From NCBI RefSeq assembly GCF_963678635.1, contig NW_026971322.1, positions 1 to 26,234 on the forward strand: a stretch of 26,234 nt of DNA, written 5' to 3'. A program made the position numbers and the translations under genes. The stretch comes from Symsagittifera roscoffensis. Lineage: Eukaryota; Xenacoelomorpha; Acoela; Convolutidae. Under the pieces are notes generated by a model. That model was not told the origin of the DNA. It made no database searches and saw nothing but the letters and a program-made list of their open reading frames with translations. This document shows positions 1 through 9,350 of the stretch, piece after piece (position 1 is the first letter of the stretch; every line of letters begins with the position of its first letter).

Positions 1-62
1 TTCGTTGTTGTTTTTTTTCGAGACGAGCACTATTGTTGATCCGACTTTCAATTGAAGAGAGT

Positions 63-230
63 CGGAAAGGTATGTTAGAAAACAAAATGAGCTGCCTCCC
101 AACAAGAGTGACAGAACGTAGTAGCACTTTGATTGACTTATTTTTTTGTACATCAAGTTTTCCAACAAAAATTATCAAAAATTTAGTGTCTGATCAATTT
201 GGTTTTCATTTTTTTCAAATTTTCTGAAAA
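63..230 (+). pseudogene. APE-type endonuclease C-terminal remnant of the LINE
   Basis: The translation has NKMSCLPTRVTERSSTLIDL followed by LVSDQFG. This fits the end of LINE apurinic-like endonucleases, where a TRVT...SSTLID block leads to a terminal S-D-H. The domain nicks target DNA so that reverse transcription can be primed. Here the final catalytic histidine of SDH reads Gln (SDQF), so the domain would be inactive even if intact. The frame ends at a stop near 225-227. The N-terminal two thirds lie upstream of the window. Confidence 0.72.
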
Positions 231-333
231 AGGATGTTTTCACCGAAAAAATTTTTGCTAGAAATTGGAACAAGTTAGAAAAAAGGGATATAAGTGAGAA
301 ATTAATTTTTTATTTGCAGCATGAGATTGGCAA

Positions 334-845
334 ATGTATGCAGTTATGGAATCCCGAAGACCCTCAAAAGACCCTCTTCTCAGATTTAAAAAAAAGTTGA
401 TCCTTATGAAGGCAGTTGATAATTTTTTTTTTACGAAGCGCTTACTAGTACCATCAGAAAGACATCCATGGATTGACAATGAAGTAAAAAATGCAGCAGC
501 AAAAAAGTTTTTGATTAGTAAAACAACGTATGCCCGGAACAAATTTATTTCCCAAAACAAAATAGTCAAAAACCTAATCATCCGTAAACAAAACGAGGTT
601 ACTATCAAAATAAATTAATGCTTGAGTCTAATTGTAAAACAAAAAACATTTTCGAAACTTTTAAGAAAATGAGAGGTAAAAAGAAAAGTTCCAAATCACT
701 TATTCTACAGAAGGGGGACGCTGAGCATTTTAACGATTACTTCGCAAATATTGGCGCCAGACTTTCACAAAGCAAACCCAATTGCATGGAAAATATTGTT
801 ATCTGTCAGCAGCAATCGTTGTTTTTGAAAAAGAAATTAATTTAA
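334..845 (+). pseudogene. LINE ORF2 linker between endonuclease and RT
   Basis: Two consecutive open stretches (334-618 and 618-845, in different frames) encode a lysine-rich segment. The first contains HPWIDNEVKNAAAKKF followed by TTYARNKFISQNKIVKNLI, which corresponds to the PWI...K...Y...RN...I linker of CR1/Jockey-type LINEs. The second contains HFNDYFANIGARLSQSKPN, the equivalent of the FNDFF..IG segment just before the RT. The frame change at about 618 shows that the reading frame is broken. The role is structural, connecting the nuclease to the polymerase. Confidence 0.78.
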
Positions 846-1108
846 TTGAAGTCAATGAAGTCATCGAAAGTCTAAAAAATAAATATAGTACAGATTGCTA
901 TGATATCAACACTGCTCTCGTCAGGCATTTAAAAACTATACCAGCAGGCCCTTCGACTGAAATTTTTAATGACTGCCTGACCTCAGGAATCTATCCAAAT
1001 TGTTTCAAAATTCCAAAAATTGTACCAATTTTCAAGGAGGGAGACATCGATGACCCCTCAGACTATAGACCAATCTCGCTTCTTCCAGTTCTGGGCAAAA
1101 TTTATTAG
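782..1108 (+). pseudogene. LINE reverse transcriptase, N-terminal part (fingers)
   Basis: This 108-residue stretch begins inside the preceding frame and carries EVIESLKNKYSTDCYDIN, then ALVRHLKTIPAG, FNDCLTSGIYPNCFKIPKIV and SDYRPISLLPVLGKIY. These match LINE RT blocks 0 to 2, in which the normal sequence runs from a D.I...LL block to the YRPISLL block. A TAG at 1106-1108 interrupts the frame, but the same frame stays open afterwards and encodes the next RT blocks, so this is a point nonsense mutation and not an end. Reverse transcription of the LINE RNA at the nicked target is the family function. Confidence 0.88.
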
Positions 1109-1560
1109 CGTCTATTTTTTAAACGAGCACAATCATATGTAGACAAGTTTAATACCATCCGAAACACTCATCTTGGCTTCAGATCAAGAAGAAGCACTGT
1201 TGACTCCACCCTTACTTTGTTGGAAGAAGTTTCAACATCCTTATCGATCAAAAAACTAACTGATCAGAATACTTTTTTAAACATAGCAAAAGCTTTTGAC
1301 ACTGTTGATCACTCTAATCTCTTAATAGTTTGAAACATATGGGATTCAGAGGGCCTGTCTTAAATCTCTTGGAATCCTACTTTGACAATCGCTATGAGTA
1401 CATCGAAACTAACTCTTTTAAGACCGAACTCAAACTGGTATCTTTTGGTGTACCTCAAGGATCTATCCTTGGCCCGCTTTTATTCGTACGCTACATAAAC
1501 GATCTACAAATAGCCACAACAAGCACAGGGGTACTTTGTATGCTGATGACACTGTTATGA
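1109..1560 (+). pseudogene. LINE reverse transcriptase, catalytic palm (motifs A, B, C)
   Basis: After the TAG the frame continues with HLGFRSRRSTVDSTL and FLNIAKAFDTVDHSNLL, then stops near 1330. A second frame (1330-1560) gives KHMGFRGPVLNLLESYFDNR and GVPQGSILGPLLF. The YADD box (1539-1550) lies in a third frame, so there is a frameshift between about 1485 and 1539. Motif A normally reads F-L-D-L-S-K-A-F-D; here the first catalytic Asp is Asn (codon 1280-1282). Motif B and the YADD aspartates survive. The RT is therefore dead by both frame breaks and active-site loss. Confidence 0.9.
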
Positions 1561-1603
1561 AACCCACACACAACAAAGACTATCTTTCGCACTTCAATCG
1601 GCT

Positions 1604-2285
1604 TTGCTTGAAGTAAATGATTGGTTAGACAAGAATAAATCGACACTGAATGTCAAAAAAACCAAAAACCTGAGATACTGTTGGAGCGAAAGAACGGAAA
1701 AAAGACCAGTCAAATATTTTTTAAATGACACCCAAATAGAAGATGTAAAATGTTTTAAATGTCTTGGAATTTATCTTTACTTTAAATTGAAGTTTCAATA
1801 GCATATTGATAAGGTAAAAAACAAAATTTTGCAATTCTGTGGAGTCTTTTTTCAGTTCAGAAAACTTCTATCGTGACGCCAAATAATATTTGCGTATAAA
1901 AGTTATGTGTAGCCAATCATCCAATATGGAGTTTTAGTTTTTGCAAACATTGACAAAAACAAACTGTTAGAGCTGGAAATCAAAATCAGAAGGCCAATCA
2001 GAATAACTTTTTATAAACATAGGACGGATTCAATCACTGATATATTGCATGAAAATAAAATATATACCGTAAGAGATTTTTTTGCGCACGAAGCTCTGAA
2101 ATGAACCGGGAAAACTATTTGAAAAGAGTGCCAAGTTGATACCTTGAGATATTACTTTACCGAACTTGAATTAAACATAATATTTTTAAAGAGTAAAACA
2201 AATCAAAAATCAGCTACTTATAGAAATAAACTCAACAGAGGGTCGATTACACCTAAAATCAGAAAAATGTTTGTAACTTTGTAAT
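1604..2285 (+). pseudogene. LINE ORF2 thumb and C-terminal region
   Basis: The segment opens with VNDWLDKNKSTLNVKKTKNL, the W...NKL.LN..KT block that follows YADD in LINE RTs, and continues with KCFKCLGIYL (the LG..ID block). The same frame runs on past stops at 1799-1801 (TAG), about 1876 (TGA) and about 1909 (TAG) with recognisable sequence such as HIDKVKNKI, PIIQYGVLVFANIDK and RRPIRITFYKHRTDS, until a TGA at 2101-2103. A final block near 2214-2283 (ATYRNKLNRGSITPKIRK) resembles the usual end of CR1/Jockey ORF2. The many interruptions indicate an old copy. Confidence 0.8.
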
Positions 2286-2289
2286 AAAT

Positions 2290-2925
2290 TTTTTCCCTCC
2301 TGGGTCAATTTTTTGACTGGGGCTTCTCGATCTCAAGTAAACAGTTTTAATCATAAATTTTTGATAATTACATTTTAGGAAATACGACGATTTTCCTGGG
2401 CATGCTTTGAGACATTTTATTGATCAATAAGTAGAATTTGTTTCTGTTGGTTTCTATGTTATGTGTAGAAAAGACTCCCCGAGAAAACAAAAAAATATAT
2501 TACTTTTTTAATTTAGAGAATGGTTTAAAGAAGCGAATGAAGAGGTTATACGTTTAATAAATCTTTTCCGGTAGAAGATCTATTGCATTGGATCGAAGAA
2601 TTTAACTATTTTTTCTTGTTCTCCGCTTAATGAGACACCTGAAAACGGGCCGTGTTGGCTAAATGGTGCTCTCTCAAACTTTCGTTAAGAAAATGTCTAT
2701 TTGAGTTGAGAACTAAAAATAGTGACATGTTTACTTGTAAAAGAACACAACCGAATGTTTTGCATTCTGTCGGAGCTTATCGAAGATCTGTCGGTTTATC
2801 CTTATCGCAAGATGTTTTCTCTGTTCAGAGATTGCACGTCTTATGGGATGGGCTGTAAAGTAAATTTAGCATTTTTTAGAAAAAAAAATCTTTGAAAAAA
2901 CTTGTGACTCACAATTATCATGAAT
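2290..2925. other. AT-rich spacer, no gene recognised
   Basis: This region follows the LINE stop codons and may begin with its 3' untranslated end (CTCCTGGGTCAATTTTTTGA near 2297-2316). The rest shows no coding signature on either strand; the 68-codon open frame at 2652-2858 has no recognisable motif and is probably chance. Confidence 0.5.
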
Positions 2926-2928
2926 GAC

Positions 2929-3075
2929 AAAATGCCTATCACATAAGTTTTTATTATTAAAAAATGTTTGTCATACAGTTTTTGTAAATGAGAAAACGCT
3001 TATCATACAATTTCCATATATGGAAAAACGCTAATCATGAATTTTCCAAATATGAAAAAATGCTTATCGAAGAGC
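2929..3075. repeat. Degenerate 31-bp tandem repeat (about 4.5 copies)
   Basis: Units start near 2929, 2960, 2991, 3023 and 3054, a period of 31-32 bp. Each follows the pattern GAAAAACGCTTATCATACA, then an AT-rich half such as TTTCCATATATG. Copies differ at many sites, so the array is old. A single similar unit (TGCTTATCATACAGTTTTCA) sits at about 15252-15271, showing that the unit is dispersed as well as tandem. Confidence 0.72.
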
Positions 3076-3384
3076 TTTTGATACAATTTTTTGTACGTAT
3101 GGATTACAAGCACTTTTGTTCAACCCGGTATTTTAAAAATTCATACAAGGTTGGCAAAAAAACACAGTTTTTTTCTCATGGAATATTTTGAAACTATAAA
3201 ACAATTAGATCAGCCTTTAAAACACGTTTCACAGACTAATCTACCTGTTCATGAGAAAACAAAGTTTAAGAACGACACTTTGTGAACTCAATTACAATTA
3301 ACTTGGAAAAAAATCAAGTTTCTGAATACTTCTTTACAAACTTCTTTAGAGTGCGCATACCTGACTTTGCAAAATATCCTTTCA

Positions 3385-3955
3385 AGCATGCTAAGCAAGA
3401 GACCAAAGGAAAAGCCACCCCAAAATTATAAATTTAACATAGAATGTCACGTTCTCGAAACAAAACAGCAGTTGCTATTACAAATATTCAAGAATTTTCG
3501 TAGAACATCTTAAGCGGATTTGCATGATAAATTTCATTCGGAAATTAGAAGAGACTGCTAGTATTAGGGTGCAACCCTGCTCCTGTCAGGGCGACTATCC
3601 TTATAATGTATGATGTAGGTAGTGTTTGCTTAAATAATGATGAAAAAATGAAAAAAGTTTTTTTTTATTTCAAAATCATCCTTCCACACGTTATATAAAA
3701 AGCAAAAAATGTGTTTCACTTAAATTAAAGTATTTATTAGTCCAAACAGCCTGCCTTAGTCCAATTTAAAAAGATTCCTACGAGGGATCAAATTTTCGAT
3801 GGCTAGTTAATAGCGCGAAATTTATGAGAAATAGTCGGAACAACAACAGTTTCTAAAAATGATTGCGTCTTTTCTTTTTATATAAGTTTCCAACGTAACC
3901 GTACTAAGTGTGATTTTTTTCTGAGGCTTGAAACTGGATTTATTTTTTGATTGAG
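3385..3955. repeat. Dispersed repeat, copy 1
   Basis: Diverged match to 22690-22990. Anchor blocks occur in the same order: GCTAAGCAAGAGACCAA (3390), an AAACAAAACAGCAGTTGC-type block near 3456-3475, ATGGCTAGTTAATAG near 3800, GGAACAACAACAGTTTCTAA with GATTGCGTCT near 3836-3871, and GAAACTGGATT near 3930. About 290 bp (roughly 3516-3798) are present here and absent from the other copy, so something was inserted here or deleted there. No coding potential was seen, and the repeat class is unknown. Confidence 0.65.
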
Positions 3956-3959
3956 TGGC

Positions 3960-5470
3960 GAAGCAAACCCCCAGGATAAACAACGGCTTCTACGGAGAAA
4001 AACCTTCGCAAGCATAAATTTTCTGTCACTCTCTTCTAAAATGAATTAAGAACGCAACGCTTTCATAAGCAACATATTAACTGTCATATTCAAAAAGATT
4101 GATTGCTCATGTTTATCAACAAAAATTAATCCCAAATAAATGAAATTGGCTTCATAACAAATTGGCATTAGTTATCTCAATTATACCAAATTTGCCTTTT
4201 TCAAACTTTACAAGAAATGGTTGCAAGTAGAACAAGTTTCATATTTGAGCTCATTGCCTTATTAGTTTTTAATTGAGATAAAACATGGCTAGTTAAACGG
4301 TGAAAAGTGAATACTTTTGTGAAGAAAAAACCACCCAGAGCATGAATGATACATCATTTTCTTCGGAAGTCAGAAAATCAAAACTGCTCGATTCAGTGAG
4401 GAACCTGAATGTGTTAACGTTGACTGGCTTTTGAAACATCTAGTGAATTTTTTGGATAAACAAGATTCAATACAAAAAAATTGCGTTGCTTTTTTTCATC
4501 TGTACTTCATCTGTACATCATCATGATGTAATTTCCGGTAAAATTATGTTTCTCATACAGCAACGCGTTATTTGGACCAGTTGGCTAGCCTGATTCAATT
4601 TGAATAAAATTTTACCGAATTTTTACACCATTTAAGTTACGTTTTATCAAATAAATGGTAAGTTGCGCGCTTTAGTTATGCTTATTTTGTCAAACTGACC
4701 ATTAGCCAAAAACCTTGCAAAAATTGATGACATGTGATCTGTTTTAAATTCTGAGCCCAGTTGTTTCAGATTCTCAAAGAAAAACCGCCCGTTTTTGAAA
4801 ATTATAATCGTAATAACATGCAAACATCTGTTTTTAAGGGTTTTTGGAGACTTTTCTTGAAAAAAGAAAAACGCGTTGCTGTTTTTAAATTAAAAGTACT
4901 CGTATCAGGGCAAATTTTTGAAACTGGTTTAAAATTAAAATAATCAACCTTATCATATTCTATCGTTTTGGTTGAGAGTCGGAACAAAACTCAGAATATA
5001 CAATTTTTGAAGTTCACCTGGGGATGTTGATAATTAATTCAACGTTAACTATCAGTCAGTCTACTTCAGGTACTGCGCGACAAGGAAAACATCCGAAAAA
5101 TGGTAGTTGGTGCAGAAATCCAGAAAAAACCCCAAGTTTTATTCCAAATTACACATTTGAAAGGTAGTTTAAGAAGACTGCAATATATCGCATTTTTGAT
5201 TTGTCTGCCAAATATTTGTACAAGAATTTTTATAAAGCTACAACAACAAAAAAAGGTTCAATACTCAAAAAATAAGCATCAAAAGGTACGAACGCTTTGA
5301 CCTAGGGTATCAAATTAGTTAAATTTTACGTTTCTTGATTTTTAAAAGTGACAACAATTTTTTTATTTAAGTTATTTGTTATCGTTAGTTTTGAAAAATT
5401 AAACTTGTATGAAACAAAATTTATCTACAAATTAAGAACTGTTCAGTACAGATTAAGTCGGATAGGGTCT
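3960..5470. other. AT-rich non-coding stretch
   Basis: No coding signature, RNA gene or clear repeat was recognised on either strand. A small direct repeat (CATCTGTACTTCATCTGTAC, about 4499-4518) and several short AT palindromes are present. Short open frames at 4761-4943 and 5100-5300 have compositions expected by chance in AT-rich DNA. Confidence 0.5.
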
Positions 5471-5479
5471 TCTATTAAT

Positions 5480-5880
5480 TATACAAAACAAGGTACCCTC
5501 GTGAAAATGGTCACTCCTTCTATACAAAAAGGATTTAACCAACTAACTGCCCTATATAAACAAACGGCCTGATCATCTTCGTTGACTGGGAAAAGAGATC
5601 CACCAGTATAGTTTTATGTACAAAGAGAGCTTGCAACTGGTTGTTGTGGCTTCAGAAGAGCGATATCGTTCTTCATGGTTCCAGTGACTTCCCACGAGGT
5701 ATTCTTTCATGAATAAAAAAGTTTTGAACTTTCAGGTCAATTGAGGCAACGAGCTGCAATCAGAACCCATCTAGGATCTATTATTGTACCCCCACATGAA
5801 TAACTTCTCTTGGTACCATCGAAAACTAGACGATCGTAGAAGTGCGCGGTGGCGCATCGTAACCATTGATGACGGAACAT
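5480..5880 (-). pseudogene. Trypsin-like serine protease (family S1) relic
   Basis: Reading the minus strand, the mature N-terminus VINGYDAPPRT (starts 5873) is followed, after a one-base frame change, by YSCGGTIIDPRWVLIAARCL (about 5802-5743). This is the S1 block that normally ends TAAHC. The catalytic histidine is Arg here (codon 5749-5751). Next comes NDIALLKPQQPV (about 5636-5671) with the catalytic Asp present. Near the end, AVSW (about 5530) and EGVTIFTRV (about 5495-5521) correspond to the V-S-W-G and PGV.TRV blocks. The GDSGGP serine box is not intact. Frames change at least three times and a TGA follows the histidine block (5737-5739). It is too short and too broken to work. S1 enzymes are secreted digestive or processing proteases. 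Confidence 0.8.
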
Positions 5881-5885
5881 TGACT

Positions 5886-6309
5886 ATGAAGAAAACTGCG
5901 TGTATGGAACGTTAATATATTTGAGTATGCAGCTTAAACTGTAAATAAAGACACAGCAATGATTTTTTGTAGCATTTTGTCAGGATAATTAGATAAATAT
6001 ATGAAACTAAAAACTCATCTTGAGGAAAAAAGAATCAATTCAAAAACTAATATTAAGTTAGCGTCAGATCTGCAGTGCTGCAACAACCTGAGTGTTCACA
6101 TAAAACAACTATAACAGACTTGCTGAAGAAAATTAGGAAAAGTTAGAGTTAGGTTTACTTTTATATAGTTTAAGATTCGTTTTCTGTTCTTTGAAGTCCG
6201 AAAATTGAAGTTTTTCAAAAAGGCAAGCAGGATTTTTTTCTCTTCTTTTCCCCGCGTTCGCCACTCTGTTCCAATTATCTGTTGGCTATGTTTAGCACCA
6301 GAATTCATT
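5886..6309. other. Spacer between protease relic and LTR element
   Basis: AT-rich sequence with no recognised gene. It is the downstream flank (in the element's orientation) of the LTR retrotransposon and ends with the target-site copy GTCAT. Confidence 0.5.
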
Positions 6310-6314
6310 GTCAT
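6310..6314. repeat. Target-site duplication GTCAT, left copy
   Basis: GTCAT directly precedes the TGTTAT terminus of the LTR at 6315 and is repeated exactly at 13201-13205 beyond the other LTR. Five-base duplications are usual for Ty3/gypsy integration. Confidence 0.85.
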
Positions 6315-6671
6315 TGTTATACCCATGGAAGTAATGAGCTGTGCTAACTGGATTGAGACTCTAAGTGGCATATGAAATAAGAAAAGCTGGAACCAACTTA
6401 AATTCATTCGACGTTAACGATAGTCTTTTCATCTAAAATCTGACCTCGAAAGCATGTGAGTGTCAGAAGCTCATAATAACTATTACATAACAAGTTAGGT
6501 TTAAATAATAACGTATTATAACAGACTTCTATAAATTATGTATTTAATACCAACTGGTTAAATAGCACCTAGAGATTGAGTATATATTGTACTGTTTGGT
6601 ATTTCTGTTTTAGTAGACATAATCTCTCCTCCTTCCTATAGGTGTGTTCTTCTTCTGTCCACTGGATAACA
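6315..6671 (-). repeat. 3' LTR of the Mag-like element
   Basis: In element orientation it runs TGTTATCCAGTGG...GGGTATAACA, with TG/CA ends and a short terminal inverted repeat (TGTTAT/ATAACA). The first part (plus 6536-6671) matches the 5' LTR closely, including the ATATATA promoter-like box and the CTATTTAACCAGTTGG block. The last 26 bp (6315-6340) also match. The roughly 195 bp between them (6341-6535) do not match the 5' LTR. At 357 bp it is 110 bp longer than the other LTR. Confidence 0.9.
6579..6588 (-). promoter_or_regulatory. TATA-like box in the 3' LTR
   Basis: The minus strand reads CAATATATACTC here; the 5' LTR has the equivalent ACTATATATACTT at about 13107-13119. Conservation in both LTRs and a position roughly 85-95 bp into the LTR are consistent with the core promoter. 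Function is inferred. Confidence 0.45.
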
Positions 6672-6681
6672 CTCCTTTTTT
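6672..6681 (-). promoter_or_regulatory. Polypurine tract AAAAAAGGAG
   Basis: The minus strand reads AAAAAAGGAG directly against the TGTTATCC start of the 3' LTR. This is the position and composition expected for the RNase-H-resistant primer of plus-strand DNA synthesis in Ty3/gypsy elements. Confidence 0.88.
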
Positions 6682-8250
6682 GAATAGAAAAGTACTCATT
6701 TTTCGGTTTTTTCGGTCTCGATCTTCTTGAGGTTTTCTGGGGCGTCTTTGGAAGTTGATATTTTGCATTGCATCTCACGTCATCGCTGGAAAGTCGTCGA
6801 GTTTTTAAATGGTGAGATTTCCTTCAGGATACTCATCGCCGAATCGAAGCTTTTCAGAAATTCAGCGTCCGGAGTTATTGTTTGAACTGGTCTATCCAAT
6901 ACATACCGAGAACTTATTGCTCTTCCCGTCTGTTCTGGGTGTGGTGCCGATGCTGTATCAAGGCTATTTTGGTTTGGCGTTAGTGGTATTGTGTCTTTTT
7001 GTTGGCTTGATGCCCTTACTTCTTCCGGTGTTTGCGCTTCCGTTCGCATTTCAGTGCAATCTATCGAGCATGAAATCGAGATTACTTCCGGTGGTTCGTC
7101 TTGTGACTTGGCCCCTGGCTTGTCGGAGTGTTTAGGTGTTGGGATGATTTGCACTTGGCACACAACACTTTTATTACGTCCTTGGTCTTCTATGTTGTTG
7201 ATCGGGACTGCGTTGCCAAATTTTCCGGTTAACGTACCGATCCTTGTTGTTGTCGAGCGGCGACACTCTCGTTCAAATTTCTCCGGCGTTCATTTTGTGT
7301 CCAATTTCTTTGCTGCCGGTTTTATTGGTGACGGTATTTTTCTGTTGGTCTCTGAGTCTGATGATAGCGAGATCGATGTGTCACATTTGAACAGTATGTT
7401 CGCCAGTTTGCTTTTCTTTGTTGGGCTACGGGAATTAGTTTTTTTGTTTGGGGAGTATTGGTTTGATCCTTTTTCTTTGACCAAATTTCGGCGTTGCTGA
7501 ACAGTTTTTCGTGTCCTAAGGCCCTGTGGTTTAAGGTTTGACTGAGGGTTTCTTCCAGGTTTTTAGGCGGTTGTTTTCGGGCTTGTTTTCTTTTTGTCTT
7601 TTCCGGGTACCGATATTGTTCTCCGTTTAGTGCCGGTCGGGTTGACGTTCGTTGATTGCGCTTTGCTGCTGGTTTGCTCTGGGTGTTTGGGGCCTGCTAC
7701 ATCGATTGACTTGTTCATTGTCACTGAAACACGAGGTGTCGCTCAGGATAAATGTTTATAGGTGACAAAATCTTTAAAAGCTGCTGGTCGACATTTCCCG
7801 TATACGCGGGGATCCGGTACGAAAACAAGACCATCATGTCTTTTTACCCGTGGTTGTTTACCATTCTCCCAAACCCACGCTGTGTGGGGCGAATAGTTAA
7901 CAATGGAACCATTTTCCAATATTTTAATTTGTGCACCGAAAACCCCTGGTTTTTTGATTTTTCGTTCATTTATCCTGTTTTACGGGCTACTTGTTCAAGT
8001 TTATGTCCAAGTTGCGTGTTGATTGTGGTCTGCGGACCTTCAAAACGGACTTTTAGGTTTTTGAGAGGTGCCTTTTCAATATTTTGTTTTTCCTGTTTTG
8101 TTAAAGAGGTTTTCTCGTCCTTAACCTCGCAATATAGTTTTTAGCGTTTTCTTTTAGGAACTTGCGTTTTTCCTTGATCAAATCGTATGGAATGTTAGAT
8201 AAAGGTAAATGCGCACCTATTGGAAACTTTTCCATTAGTTGACGGTCGAA
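6672..8250 (-). pseudogene. Pol C-terminal extension after integrase (basic, Pro/Ser/Lys-rich)
   Basis: Between the integrase and the polypurine tract the minus strand keeps long, low-complexity open stretches. FPIGAHLPLSNIPYDLIKEK (about 8172-8231) resembles a pol tail. Further stretches are TKKSKLANILFKCDTSISLS (within 7290-7484), PTPKHSDKPGAKSQDEPPEV (within 6780-7163) and PKTPQKTSRRSRPKKPKNEY (within 6569-6778). The last frame stays open through the polypurine tract into the LTR. There is no signal peptide, transmembrane segment or Cys pattern to suggest an envelope. The best reading is a disordered, basic C-terminal tail of Pol, now frameshifted. At about 1.5 kb it is long for such a tail, so a separate unknown ORF cannot be excluded. 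Confidence 0.55.
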
Positions 8251-8516
8251 ATCGTCGTCGCTAGTGTCCCATTTGTTACCACCAAGTTGCTGCTTGGAAC
8301 ATGTGGCCGAAGGTGTTTTCTTTTACGTTCCAGCCGTAGTTTTGGTTTCCCCCGTCACACTTTTGGGGACTACTTGTCGCGAAGATGTGGCTACATCTTT
8401 GATGGTTCCGGGCGAGTTTCGCTGACGGTAGGTTATGTCCAGCTCGTCCTCGCTGTTGATGTCTCGGTTCCACATGGCTTCCGCTGTAAGCGCCGGTTTC
8501 GTTAGTAGTTTCTGGT

Positions 8517-9350
8517 CTAAACAAGCAATCTTCGTGTTTTCCCAAGATAAATTGGATGATTTTGGGATGCGGCTATGCTGCTTAATGGTGTGTTTGGTTT
8601 TCGACCAAATTGCGCTTTGAACGGCGTTACTTTTATAGTGGCATTTGGTGTAATTCTTAAAGGGTTAATAAGTTCAGCCACATCTGAGGCAAGTTTGTAT
8701 GGTTTGTTTCTATTGTCTATTTTCATAACTGATAATCGCGATTTAAGCGTCCTTATTAATCGCTCCACCATGCCGATAGAACGGTAATTGTCCACTGGTG
8801 CAAATACTAATTTGATGTTATTATCTTTACAATGTAGCACAACATTTTTCGCCCTTAGGCCTTTTGCTTGGTCACATCGAACATTTCGTGGGACCCTGTA
8901 GTTAACAAGGTGTGTTTGCATAAATCGAATTATTGTGTCCGCCTTGGTAATAGTTACTACTTTAGGTGATGGAAATCGGGAGAATCGATCGACTTCTACT
9001 AGTATGTAGACCTCCTTCTTGTTTTCATTCGATAGTGGCCCTGCGAAATTCATTTGGCTTTCTTCGTTGGGTTCTAGCACTGCGTCTAGCGCCGTAAAAC
9101 GCTGTTTTCCCGAAATGACTTTTAGGTTTTTACTTTTTTGGCGACACTCTTTGCAATTCTGCGCAGTGGCACTGATATCTCGGTGTACATATGAATACCA
9201 CACGTTTTTGTCTGCCTCGAGCGTTCCGCCTTGCCCCGGGTGATTGAAGTTTAGTGAATCCACAAGGATCTGTCTTAGCTGTTTCGGGATGACTGCTCTG
9301 TCATCGTATAAAAGTATCCCCTCCCTTACTGGTAAGCGGTTTCTTACATT
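8517..9350 (-). pseudogene. Integrase (zinc-binding domain and DDE core)
   Basis: The integrase inserts element cDNA into host DNA. The frame contains the zinc-binding segment FNHPGQGG...HRDI...CKECRQ, in which the first His of the HHCC set appears to be Asn (LNFNHPG). It then has the core block MNFAGPLSNENKKEVYILVE, the second-Asp block VRCDQAKG, and the Glu block NYRSIGMVERLIRTLKSRLS, ending in PFKAQFGRKPNTPLSSIAAS. The first catalytic Asp of D,D-35-E is Asn (codon 9048-9050), so catalysis is lost. A TAA at 9351-9353 separates this from the upstream linker in the same frame. The C-terminal part continues past 8517 in another frame. Confidence 0.92.

Larger units (their letters stand above)
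1..2290 (+). mobile_element. Decayed LINE retrotransposon, 3' portion (CR1/L2/Jockey-like)
   Basis: A non-LTR retrotransposon on the plus strand whose 5' end lies outside the window. Domains follow the usual order: endonuclease tail (63-230), endonuclease-RT linker (334-845), RT fingers and palm (850-1560), thumb and C-terminal region (1604-2285). Translation switches frame several times and meets stops, for example at 1106-1108 and 1799-1801, so it is a pseudo-element. RT signatures such as DYRPISLLPVLGKI, AFDTVDH, GVPQGSILGPLLF and YADD assign it firmly to LINE RT. The linker PWIDNEVKN and the C-terminal part match the CR1/L2/Jockey assemblage better than RTE or R2; that is inference without alignment. 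An AATAAA lies at 2283-2288, just past the last codons, and no poly(A) or target-site duplication was recognised. Confidence 0.93.

Noticed and set aside
6809-7500. Long plus-strand open frames rich in Phe, Leu and Val (also 7752-8144 and 11728-12507)
   Set aside because: They are antisense to the gag-pol of the minus-strand element. Their hydrophobic look comes from the complement of Lys/Asn/Glu codons.
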